Shown here: piece by piece, positions 1-11,963 of the stretch | Numbering within the stretch: the stretch's first letter is position 1 | Layout of the letters: each line of letters opens with the position of its first letter | Assembly (NCBI GenBank): GCA_013397435.1 | Contig: VZRG01000291.1 | Location: forward strand, 592,775-656,774 | Source: Erythrocercus mccallii | Lineage: Eukaryota; Chordata; Aves; Passeriformes; Dicruridae | Direction: 5' to 3' | Length of the DNA stretch: 64,000 nt | Position numbers and translations under genes: made by a program | The notes under the pieces: model-generated | Seen by the model: the letters and a program-made list of their open reading frames with translations, nothing else | Database searches by the model: none | What the model was told of the DNA's origin: nothing

Positions 1-3000
1 GTTTTTAGGAAAAGATTAGGAAATTATTCCTTTTTGTAAGCAAGGAATATAATCCTCTTTTTTTTTCTTTTACCCAGCTCTCTTATGCTCTACAGTATTT
101 GGTATAACAGGAAAATGCTAAGGTCAAGTTCCAAAACAGCAATAAGATGCAGTCAAACATCCAAAGACAAAACAGACATAAGAAATATGATCCTATCTTT
201 TAGGATGATCAAAGCTACAGCAACTCCTAATATTAAAAAAGTAATTGGATTCTTATGTACAGAGAACTCTTTTTGCATTTTAGGAGGAGCACTCCCATCC
301 AGAAAGCTATCTTTAAAATCAGTAATCTTAAACTCATGCTTTCCATTCCTGCTGAAATAATGTAACAGTTCTAGAAACTTTTCAGTGCTTTTTAAAGCAT
401 GTTACAAATTAAGTACAAATAACATTTTTAATATAAAAAGTCAATTATTGCCAAATGAAAGTCTGCTTTTATTTGTATGAACATCACCAGGTGGATACAT
501 ATGGTGCTGTAGTAACCACCCATTTAGAGTAAGTGCTGGAAAACTTGGCAAGAAAGCTCAGGTCCTGATACCTGTGCTGAATCCCATAAATACCCTGAAA
601 AGAGGAGGTTTTGGAGATGATTGGAGATGCCCATGGCCACTTTTTCAGGCCATGGGTTTCACAGTCCACTGGTCTGTGTGTCTTGTGCTGTCCTCTGTTC
701 TGGAGGCTGAGCTGCTCTGGGTCACCACGCTCGCTCCACTGTCCTGCAGCTGTTCTTTGTGTGACCAGGACACTAAACTTCCAAGGAACTTAAATTTCTG
801 GGTGAGGCAAGATTTTTATCAGGAAGCTTGGCTTGGTTGTTACCTTGCCTTGTGGCAGGCAGCCACCACTAGCTGAGAAAACCTGCTTTGGGTTATTTTA
901 GGAGATTTGCTTTAGTTTTGCTTGGCTCTCGGTTGTGAACTGTGAGATGGAAGTGGATCTCCTCGCCTTGTACTGACCTCATCTTGCAGTGGTGAAGTGA
1001 GATGGCAAAACTGGTCCCTGGGCAGGAAAAAGTGCCAGGAGAGCAGCTTCAGTGGGGATTGCAATAACTGGTGCAGCTGTGCTTTGTGTGGGGCTGGAGT
1101 GTCCTCATTGCAGAGATGTTTGCTGCTTTTATTAGCGTGAACAGATCCCTCCAGGCCTGCTCCCTGGGGTCTCTGGGTGTCAGCTGGCATCTGAACCTCT
1201 CCCTGTTCCTGCTGGAATAGACTGAAACAAGTGCCTGCCTGCAGAGAGGACCTGCTGCAGATTCAAGGGCTGCATGAGGAAGCTCACCTATAAAGGCAAA
1301 AATGCACAGAGAAAACGACTTCAATACCAATAATCATTTATAAGGGGGGCAAAAGAAATTTTTCTCACTGGTGATCTAAGCTCCCTTTGGAAGACACAAT
1401 TAACCATAGTATCAGGTATCCGTAAAAAAATGTGTATATACACCATTTTTTCTAAAGCTTTATTAATTTGCTTTTGCAAAAGTAATTTACTTTTTCATGT
1501 GTAGATAGAATAAATATTTCTACTCTTGTGTTTCCACAGTCTCAACATGTTTACTGCTTTGTTTTGGTCCCTTATCAGCATTTAAAAAAAAAATGCCATG
1601 TTACCTTTTACCAAATTCCACTTTTAGTTTAAATGAAACATGATAATTTTTTCCCCTCTTTCCTATGGTGTAGGTTTTTTCTATGTTGGCACAATTGGTG
1701 GAACTTACACAATTTCCAGGAGGATTTTTAGCTGTTTCTTGTAAGATGCCTCTCTGCCTTTTTGGCTGAAGCTGTTGATGTGCATTGTCTTGTCAACATC
1801 TTCCTTCTTGTGTTTTCCTAGAAATTTTGGTCATCTGCTACTTCTTATCCCTTTCCTTTTAATTCTTCCTGGGCTTTTTTTTTTTGTTTTTAATTATTGG
1901 ACTTGGTTGCTTGTCTACGGTCTGTGTGTTCCAGTTGAGAAGTTTTTTCCACAGCTTCATTTTGAAGATTTATAGGGATTGTATGTGGGTAGGAGAGGTA
2001 CTCAGATAATCTTGTGAAGCCCTTCAGAAGGAACCAGCTTTGTTCCTAAGAGGAGAAAAAAGCTCTTTGTCTCCTCTTTCCTTTTAATACCAACTTATTT
2101 TGTGATTTGCGAAATTAGTTGGTATTCAGCCTAATAGGAGTGGATTGCTTTCATGAGATACTAAAGAGTGATTTTAATAACTTTTCTTTATGGCTTTTGT
2201 AATGATGCTGAGGGCTGGCTTCTTGCTTTCGGCTGTGTCAGCTCTGAGTCCAGCAAGAGGACACGGTGGAAAGTTTTCCCAAGAAATGCTTTGGGAGCTC
2301 TTTGTGACAAGTGCTGTTTGAGACTAAATTTGTTTTTAAAACTCTGTTGCAGAGGTGTCCAAACATTCTTTTGAAGATTAAAACAAGAGTGGCTGTTAGA
2401 AGTTTATTTATGCTACAAGTGGAAAGATTATTAAACATGGAAGGGAATACAGCAGAAAAAAATTGCATGCTATGCACATTTATCAGTATTATTATGTCCC
2501 CCAGGTAGTGGGTCATATGCTGCATACAGTCTTGCCTTTCTTCTCACATGCTTTCTGTGTAGTTAATTCAATACATTTCTTTGCATAGGGGACGAGGAAA
2601 AATTTCTTGGCCTCATGGGAAACATTACAATTTAGGTTATTACAGTTATTGCTTCACTAGGAGCCCAAAGGCTGATCCTTCTGTGAGAGAGAATGGAATT
2701 CTAATGCACTGATACTTACCTGTAGGAAATACTGCTCCATCCACATCCTTAGAAAGCAGAAAGAAATGGTAAACACCTTTTCCCTCTATTTTTTCTTTAC
2801 AGTTCTACATATGCCATGTCCAGTTTATACAGCTGTTTCCAGCAAGCAACCAATGCTATTTTCATGATGATGTTGCTCACAAGGAAAGAAAAACACCTGT
2901 TATATAAAGGCAGAATATTCAAACCACTTTTAAATAACAATTTTTTATTATGGGAAAAAGACTGGGACTTCACAGAGGGTTTTTTTTCTGTCTGTGTATG

Positions 3001-6000
3001 TATAAAAATACCTTCCAAACATGTGCTTACTGTGTGTGCGGGTGTGTTTACCTCAGTCTGTATATGTTTGAAAGTTGTTACTGGCTGTAGCTGGGGCAAC
3101 TGACCTGAAAACTGCAGCAGAAAAAGGTCAGTCAAGATAAGTGTATTGGATTAGATGCCTTAATTATTTTACAGTTAAGTCAGTTTTAAAACAAATAAAG
3201 GCTTACGTTGTTATATACTCTGTTATTTACTTGCTGCAGAGGAAGTTGAATATGCTCTAGGTGTGCTGTCTTGACAACTCAGTAACCAGTTGATAATGAC
3301 ATTTCTTGTTGATCTTCTTGGAAGAGGGACTGATTTTTCCCTGTATTTGGGCAAAGTTTTAACTCAAATATTACTTTCTACCAGGTAGTTCTCAATGTGT
3401 AGGAAACAGTTTTATTCACCTCCTTTGTACAGCAGAGCCTGATTTGCAAATTTTTGCATTGCATGTCAGACTCAATGAGCTCGACAGGTTTTTTTGTGTG
3501 TGTGCTGCTGCAGACTTAATTGAAGGTCCTGTGGGGAGAACAGGAATTTTGTGTTGTTGGGGTTTGTTTGGTTGGGTTTTATGCTTGTTTGTTTGTTTTT
3601 GTCCAGGTGAAATTTTTTTTATGAGAGGGAGGAAGGTAATTTTGGATGAGTTCCACCTGACTGAGTAGCTGAGAGGACTTGGTGAACTCTATGTAAGTAG
3701 AACCCCTTCATGAGCATGCAGATGTGCTGCCAGACATCGTGAAGAAGTGACAACAAATATCTGGATGTGTATTCTTACAATAGCTGCATTTGATATTGTC
3801 TAGAGCTATTCTAAAATGAAACTTGTCAATAAATTGCTTAGCTGAATTGGTCCGTTTCTAGTTCTGACCAAAGCCCAGCATTCTAAAAAATGCAAAATTA
3901 AGCAATTGCTTAATAAAAGTAAAATGATTGGAAATAAGAAAGGACTTAGAAGAAATTTTCTTTTTTTAAATACAGTGGCATTTGAACATGTGATATACCA
4001 ACAGGCAGTTTGAGCTAATCCTCTCTATCAAATTTTATTTCTGCTTTAGGGAAGGCGGCAAAATCTTCTGGAAATAGTTAGGGCAGTGGAAAAAGTGTCC
4101 TGCCTCTCTGCTTGCCTCAGTCCCTCCTGCTGCACTGAAGGGTGACAGACAGTAGCAGTAGTTTGAATAGATCCTTCAGCACTGCTGTCATGCAGAAGGT
4201 GTGGGCTCTCCTGCACTTTTATTAGGGACTTTTATTTGAGTGTCCCTACTGTTTCCAGGTTCAAAAAGATTTAGTCTTCTAAAAGAAGAGATTAGGCTGG
4301 CGAAGCCCTGGCTGGTTGAAATGTGCTGTTTATGTTGATGGTGGCACATTCTGATTTGGAGGGCATGTTCTCACTGGGGGCTGGTGGCCAATTCTGCACT
4401 GCTTGTGCTTGCTTTCCAGTTGCACAACAGCAGCTGCCCAGAAGAAAAAGAAATGCTTCAAGTATTGTCTCATTTATCTTTTTAGCTATGATTGCAGTCA
4501 TATTGGTATCACAAGATTTAGCTTTTGATATTTGTGGAAAATATGAATAAAGCAATTGTGTTCTTGAATGCTGCTACTGGTGCTATGGCAGCGTTGAGTC
4601 ATAGCAGTTCAGATATTTTATGTAAAATATGTTTGTGCTCGGTGTATGGCGTCAGTTCTGTTTCCAAGGGTTGAGACAGTGGTGCAATTGAGACTGGTTT
4701 GTATCACACTTAAACCAACTGATTTGTTCAATTTCTGCTATCAGAAATTGGTGGTGTCTGATGAAAAATTTCTCCACTGTTGCAGAGACCTAAGCCAGCC
4801 CTGTAACATTTTCTCAGTGGTTAGTAACTAAGTTCTACACGGGCAGAATTGGATCATTGTATCCTTTGCTTCCCGCTAAAACTCGCTCAAGCTTGGAACC
4901 AACCTTTGGCCTTTCAGCCTCCACCTGTGGAGGACTGAGGTTTCACGTTGGGCAAAGGCTGCGTTGGCTCAGCTGAGTGCCCTTGGTGTATGATGGGGGG
5001 GAATTCCTGAGCTCTGAAATACGTGTTTTAACCGAGCGTGGTAATGATTTCTTTTGTCATTAAACTGCATCTCTGGTTGCTGCCCCAGACCTGGGTGTTG
5101 GTTTCTTTGGTGAGGTATCATCAGGTGCCTCTGATCTCCCTGTTCTCTCTGGGGGAGCGTGTGTGTGTGCCTGTGCAGTTTGTGTCCAGAACTGCCTCTG
5201 TCGTTGTGTGAGGAAACGATTTACATAAGTTACCTGAAACACCTCGATGCTTTCTCCCTTCACAGATCTGCTCATAGAGCTGGTTTTGAGGTGGCCAGAG
5301 GGTGGGACTCCCTGGGCTTGTATTTCTGGACATTTCACACTCTCTGGGGATATGTTTTTCTTTATAAATTGCATGAAACCTCAATTGCCAGTGCTTTGTT
5401 ATTAATTGTACAGCTGGAGTGAGGGAATTCCTCAGGGTGAGCAGGTCGTGGGGTATGAAAGAACTTGCATCAGTACAGCTTGTTCAACTACATATCCAAA
5501 ATAAACAATAACATAGAGGTGCTGCTACTACTGGTAATAAACTTTGATCTGTGTGGAAAGAGAGGGCAACTAATTCAGCTTTGTATTTACTAAATAACTG
5601 GAGAAGTTGGGTGGCACCTAATATAAAAAGAACAATTGTTTTACCTGGAAAAAAAATGACTGTTAGTATCCTTGCAGTGTTTCCAAAGTGATCCATAATA
5701 TAAACAAAACGTTTCATAAGTCCCACCGCTCAAACTGTGCATTTTCTGGAAGTTACTGAGCGTTCAGAAAGCCTCCCTCGATGCCCAGCTGCACCGCAAG
5801 AAGGATATGAGTTTTGGAACTGGTTTTTGCCCACGGAGGCCCAAAAGAAGTTGGAAAACAAGTTTTCTTGGGTTACAGTTTAACTCTGTTGTTAGGTGGC
5901 TGCCCGTGGCTGGGCTTTGCCTGCAGGGAATTTACTACCCCAGGACCAGCGTGGTGATTGCACTGCTCAGGGAGGTGGAAGGAGCTGGGTATTTTGCAGA

Positions 6001-9000
6001 CAAATGAAGGGAGCAGTGTGGCAGTTTCTCCTGAGCTCCCCTGCAGTGGCCTTATTAACCAGTTACTTTGCCACACATCCCCCTCACTCAGTCATGTGGA
6101 AATGTCACTGTACAGTTAATTATTAATGGTGGTCAGGCCTGGAACAGCCTGTGCTGCTCCAGGTTGTCACAGTCTGCCAAATTGGTCGAGTTGCTGAGTT
6201 TGCCTAGAACAGCCCGAGGAGGCTGGAGACATAATCTTGAGAAGTAAAGAGCATTGTTGCACTTAGGTGAACATTAGCAAGATGTTAACCAGAGGTGCCT
6301 CATTTTGCTAAGACACACCTGCCTGGCTCCCTGCTCAGTTTCTGTAGAGAGAAGCTTGGCAGCGGGGGACAAACTGAAGTGCCTCCTGCTCACTGATATT
6401 ACTTTTTGAAAATATATCTGTTAATTTATTTAAAGGAATAAACAATGAATTTACTTAGTTGGAATATGTTTGCTTCATTACTTTGTTCATAATTTTTTCA
6501 GAAGCCCAGAATTCACAGTCTTAACTCCAGTCAGAAGTCACATGTTTTGTATAGTTTCATGTTCAATAAGGCAAATTTTCCCAGTTCTCTCTGCTTCAAG
6601 CCAAGAATACGCATTCCTTTGAAGGAAGCCCATCTAGGGGTGGTAGCAGTTGGTAGGTGTTTTGGGACAGCCTTTCTTTTGCACATTCACTGCACTATTC
6701 ACTAGCAATGAGGTGGGGTGCAGCAGCCTCCAATAGGAGAATACAGGCTGGAGAACTCCAGAACCAAATTCAGCTTGTGGAGCAGTCAAATTCTGCCCGG
6801 GAGCAGTCACTGTGCTGGAGTGAAGTTGTTACATTCTCCTTGCATTTGGGGAAGAGAGCTTTAAAAATACATGTGGGGGAATGCACAACTTCTCTGAGAC
6901 TAAAACTGAAAGTCTTGTGGGAAGTTACTCGAGTAGCTGGAGGCTGCCTGTGGCACTGTCACCTGGAAATTGCACTTTTCAGTCCTTCTGATGCATTTGC
7001 TTACTCTGCTTTGGTTTGCATCCTGGAGGAGTCTTGTAGTGCACACATTTGGGTTTTATTTTAAATTAAATTTAACTGGAAGATATGCACCAACCAGCTG
7101 CTTATGTGTGTTCAGGGTCAAAGAACCTCCCTGAAATGAGCACAGAAGATTTTCTTTCCTTTAGCACTGGTTGTTTGGCTCTACACATCCCTTTATTATT
7201 CTGCTGCTGGGCTTGTTCATGTAGGTGTAGTCTGACCAGCTTCAGTTTGTATGAGGAAGCAGGAACAGTCTCATTAAGAAGTATGCAGAAAGATGTATGA
7301 ACTCATTGAGATGTTTTGTGATGGGGGGAAAGAAAGATCCACTCTCTGCTAGGTGAAAATGTGCTGGGTATTGTTTTCTTTTGCTGGGAGTCCTGGTTTT
7401 TAAAAAAAAGGGCAACAAAAAACCTGCAATACCTGCAAAAAACCTGTACAATAACTATTTATTCTTTCAGGTGTAGCTATCCATAGGATTGTATTGGAAT
7501 CCAAACACATCAAAATAGATTTTAAAAAAAAAGCTTCCAAAGCCCACAAATAAATTGACCCAGTAAGAAAAACAGAACCAAAGAAACCAAACAGTCCCCA
7601 ACCACAAAAAAACCCACAACCCGAAACCAACAAAAACTCCCTTACAACACAGCAGTGCTGTTATAGTAGAGGGTGTTGTGGTATTTTCCCTTTCTCTTCA
7701 AGGTTTGCTATGCAGCTCTGCTGTCTGTGAGGGCTTGTTTTCTTCTGGGTGGGGGGAAATCAGTTCTGTTTATCAACTTAGTTTCTCAAAGTGCCTCCAA
7801 CAGCTGGTTGTGTTGGATAGTTCCATGCTGTTCTGATGGATTTCATTGCATATGTGTTGGGTAGAGTGTGATTCTGTCTGAAATGCCTTCTGGGCACTGT
7901 CAGTGTGTGGCAGAGGTCTTTAAGCAGTCTCAGGTGTAGGATGCTGCAGGGTCTTACGTGCCTGTTTCGCAGGAACACCTTGTTCACTGCTTATGTGAAG
8001 GTACGGTGGCTTCACCAAATGACAGCTGCATCTAGAAGTGTATGTTTAGAGAAAGACAAAGTGATGGGAGTAATGAAGAAGTGTTTAGGGGAAGGTAAAA
8101 AATTAGATGATTGTACAAGTCCATTTTTTTTGTGTGGAGTAAAATTTTATTTTATTAATTCAGTCTGTCATGATTGTATCAAAGGTTGTTCTTCCTGGGT
8201 ATTTTATCTCTTCCATTTAGTGGCTCAATCTTCTTTTTTTTTTTTGGTTTTTTTTTTGAGTCACTAAAAATGTTCTTGTAATAACTCAGTAAACACTTCT
8301 TATCTGCGAACAGAGCAGAGTTACTGTGGTCAGAGTTCAGGGTTGTGGAGTTAGGCATGTAAGAATCACCCTGACCCCAAAAGATGATAGTCTAGTTTTT
8401 CTTATCCAACTGAAATTAATGTTGAAGTGAAAGCTGGGACTGTGTTCCTCCAGACCTTCTGAACTGGTTTGAACAGCAGGAGCTATAGAAAACTTACACT
8501 TCTTAAATGCCAGTGGTCCTCACAGGCTCAGGTGAGGATTTGAGGGGGCCTCTGGTCCCTCCCTCATACTGGACTGTTGTCCTGTCTTTTGAAAACATCC
8601 TTTATTTCAGTGTAGCTTTTTCAAAGTAGTTATCATCTTCTAGTGCCCTCAACTTTGGTGACGTGCTTACACAGGCAGATACCTTCTCCAGAGGTTGAAT
8701 GGAGCAGGATTTTTGCTGTTATGTCATGGCAGATCCAGGGCAAATGGACCTGCTGGGGCTGCAGCTGGCCAGATTCTCACCTGTGGGCCAGGTGTCCCCA
8801 CTCCCTCCTGACTGGGACCTGTTTCTGCCCAGGGGCTTCCTGCTGTGGCTGTGCCTCTGGGCCTGCCCAGCATTTAGATTTGTCTGTGAGTCAGGAAAGT
8901 GATTCTGGACATCCGAACCCCTCCGTCAGCAAACTGAGATAACACACTAGTGTGTGTCCTTGGGTAGTTTCTTTGCTTTTGAAGTGTAAATGTTTTTTTG

Positions 9001-10867
9001 AGCTTGAATATTTTACTTGTTTCATGCACATGTGTCTCAAAAAGTAAGGGGATTGTGATGAAAAAGCAAGCAGACTATTTTTTGTTGGGAACCTCCAAAA
9101 GGTTTTAAGAGGAAAACCCCCAAGCATTATTTTGGAATTTTAGTGTCTTTGGCAGATGTGATACTTGAGTCATGCCAGAACTGGAGGAACGGTAAGGTGC
9201 TGATAGAAGGTTTGACTTGGCCTGAACTGTATAGGTGCCACTGGAAGCTCCAGAGAGGCTTGGATGTGCATGTTCTCTGGGGCAGTCAGTGAGGGCTGGT
9301 TTTTGGATATCTAAATAATATGATCAGGGTAAGTGATTTATTTTAATATAATTAGGACAGAAAAGAGAGTGAGATCTCATGGTCAATAATAATGCTTATG
9401 CACCTTGTAATGGGGCATGTTATTTAGGAGAGAAGTCAAGAGCTTGGGGAATTTTTTTCCTGTGTTTTTGAGGTTAATAGTTAGTGTTAAATCCTTGGTG
9501 TGGAGCAGGAGGCCAGTGGCAATCCCATCATGTTTGGTGGAGGGAGAGCCCAGCTGCTGGCTGTTTCCTGGCTGTCTCCAGCTTTCTACATCGTCTGGCC
9601 CTGAGAAAACAGCTTTGGGAAGGAGAGGGCTTTGAAGTTTTCTTGTGCAGCTGGGACAAAACCCATTAGAGGATTCTAAACCGAGGTGTTGGTATGATTA
9701 TTTTAATTGCTCTTACGATATCTAACTGTTCATTTGAATAAATCAAATGACATCTTCAGAATAATTATGCTGTGCTTTTGGTTAGTTTTCATTTGATCAG
9801 AGTCACTGCAATGTCTAGCTCAAGTTTTATGTGACTCATCTGCAATTTAAATACCCATTACTAGAATTTTCATGTGCTTGGTGTGATTAAGTGATCTAAT
9901 TAAGGTATTACTGGTATTGAATTTGTCTCTGGGAGTTGATCAGGCTGGTATAAACCATAACTTCCCTGAAACCTTGTAGTTACACTGGGGTCCATCCAGA
10001 GCCTTTTTCTTAGTGTTTAGCTTAACTACATGACAGACAAGTTTTAGGCTGGTGTGGAAGGGGACACTGGGTCAGTGCATAGAGACACCTGGAAGGTAAA
10101 CTCAGTGCCTTTACCCCCACGACTCTGTCACTGATTCACGGATTTCTGCAGTGGGGTGGAATAGAACTCAGGGAGAGCACCTGCCTTTCGTGAATGGATT
10201 AGGTTACTGTACATCGTAAGTTACTGGAACGTTGTTGTTGTTTATGTGTACATACCCATGCCCCCCTAAGTTATTTTGGGCCGCATCACATGGCTTGATC
10301 ACTTTCATTTTCATCCCAGTGAAATTCTTTGATCTGTGGCAGTTGTGACATTTGTCTGTTCTTGGAAGCCTGATGGTGTTTACAATGAGTAGGTTGGATA
10401 CCTTGTGTAACAGGTAGCACTGACTCACAATTAAGAACTTCTGAGTTATTTTATGTCATCATTGCTAAACATTTGAATTGGTTTTTCAGTTGTGTTACTG
10501 GACACTGTGCTACTTTTGTGTGTAGAAATGGTGGGAGGTTTTAAATGAAAGCAGAGTTTAATAGCACATCGGTAGGACCCTTGCTTGAAAAATGACATGT
10601 AGTGCTCTGCTGCAGGCTGTGTCAGTCCTGTGCAACCAGCTAAAGCACTTAACTGCAGCAACCTGCTGCTGCTAAAGTCCTCCTGTGGGCACTGGTAAAG
10701 TGTGAGGGCCTTGTTCTGGCCTAAGAAACTAAACAGAAAAGAACCTTAGAGCAGCTTATTTGGAAAACTATTGTATCCTGATTTTTCTGTTAGAAGTAGC
10801 AGCTGCTGGAAAGCTCGGAAGCGTGCACAATTTTCACTTGTTTTTTTCTTTTTCTCTCCCCCTGTAG
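1..10867 (+). other. HIPK3: 5' flanking intron of HIPK3 (probably 3' part of intron 1)
   Basis: No coding exon was recognised. The sequence is AT-rich without a CpG-island-like block, so the promoter and the 5' UTR exon probably lie upstream of the window. Slightly more GC-rich, non-repetitive patches occur at about 620-1280, 4860-5400 and 8640-8900. A/C-rich low complexity lies at about 7385-7640 and a T-run at 8230-8258. Short open frames here look random: no family resemblance and no codon bias. Confidence 0.7.
10841..10867 (+). promoter_or_regulatory. Pyrimidine tract and acceptor upstream of circHIPK3 exon
   Basis: T7-C-T5-CTCTCCCCC leads to TGTAG at 10867. It is a strong 3' splice site defining the start of the first coding exon. 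Part of the tract is complementary to a purine tract 3' of the exon (12241-12262). Confidence 0.8.
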
Positions 10868-11963
10868 GTATGGCCTCACAAGTCTTGGTCTATCCACCAT
10901 ATGTTTATCAAACTCAGTCAAGTGCCTTTTGTAGTGTGAAGAAACTCAAACTAGAACCAAGCAGCTGTGTGTACCACGAAAGAACCTACCCACAAATCTA
11001 TGTGAATGGTAAAAACTTTGGAATTTCTCCCCACAGGGTTAGTACTTTCTTTCAGACTAAAAACCCATTCGATAGACCTCGAGGACAGAGCTTTTGGTTG
11101 CAGTCAAATGCCGTTGCTTTAAAAAATACTGCAAGTGCTACAAAAGCGTTGGCAGCGTGGGTGCAGCAACCTCAGCTGGAGGCCCCTGGGGCTGGGCCGC
11201 AGGGAAGCCGGTCGGATATCCTGGAAGGAGCCCAGCGATGTGGATTGAAGCGTAAGAGCGAGGAGCTGGACAGCCAGAGCAGCAGGATGCAGATCGTTGA
11301 TGAGCTGTCCATGCTGCCTGCAATGCTGCAGACCGGCGTGGGCAACCCGGTGACGGTGGTGGCCACGGCCGCGGCTGCCAAGCAGAGCGGGACCGGCGGG
11401 GATGGAGATTACCAGCTAGTGCAGCATGAGGTGTTGTGCTCGGTGAAAAACACCTACGAGGTTCTCGATTTCCTGGGACGAGGGACCTTTGGGCAAGTAG
11501 TCAAGTGCTGGAAAAGGGGGACGAATGAGATTGTGGCAATCAAAATCTTGAAGAATCATCCTTCGTACGTGCGCCAAGGGCAAATAGAAGTGAGCATCTT
11601 AGCGAGACTAAGCACTGAAAATGCTGATGAGTTTAACTTCGTGAGAGCCTACGAATGCTTTCAGCATCGTAACCATACTTGTCTGGTTTTTGAGATGTTG
11701 GAACAGAATTTGTACGACTTCTTGAAACAAAACAAATTCAGCCCTCTGCAACTGAAAGTAATAAGGCCTATTCTGCAACAGGTGGCCACTGCACTGAAAA
11801 AACTAAAAAGTCTGGGTTTAATCCATGCTGACCTCAAACCAGAGAACATTATGTTGGTGGATCCAGTTCGGCAGCCTTACCGGGTCAAAGTCATAGACTT
11901 TGGGTCTGCCAGCCATGTATCAAAGACTATTTGTTCAACTTATTTACAATCTCGGTATTACAG
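10868..11963 (+). CDS. HIPK3: HIPK3 first coding exon (human exon 2; circHIPK3 exon)
   Basis: This 1096-nt exon encodes residues 1-364 plus two bases of R365. The acceptor is a pyrimidine-rich tract ending CCTGTAG at 10867; the donor is CAG|gtaggt at 11963/11964. The ATG at 10870 is two bases into the exon, so nearly all of the 5' UTR comes from an exon outside what can be recognised here. The exon carries K27 in a sumoylation consensus, the NLS-like 125-GLKRKSEE-132, the glycine loop, K225, HAD D321, DFG D343 and Y358 (equivalent to human Y359). It has HAD in place of the usual HRD, which is normal for HIPKs. The human exon of 1099 nt is the source of circHIPK3 (established knowledge); the 3-nt difference fits a one-residue shorter N-terminus. 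An upstream in-frame open stretch (10771-10869) is intronic. Confidence 0.96.

Noticed and set aside
6657..7064. 135-codon + strand open frame in intron 1
   Set aside because: No family resemblance and no codon bias; chance open frame in intronic sequence.
1..10867. Possible first exon or promoter of HIPK3 inside the window
   Set aside because: No CpG-island-like block, and no donor in convincing 5' UTR context was found; the first exon is more likely outside the window.
10771..10869. In-frame open extension upstream of the HIPK3 ATG
   Set aside because: It runs through the pyrimidine tract and acceptor AG, lacks an ATG of its own, and the HIPK3 N-terminus starts at 10870.
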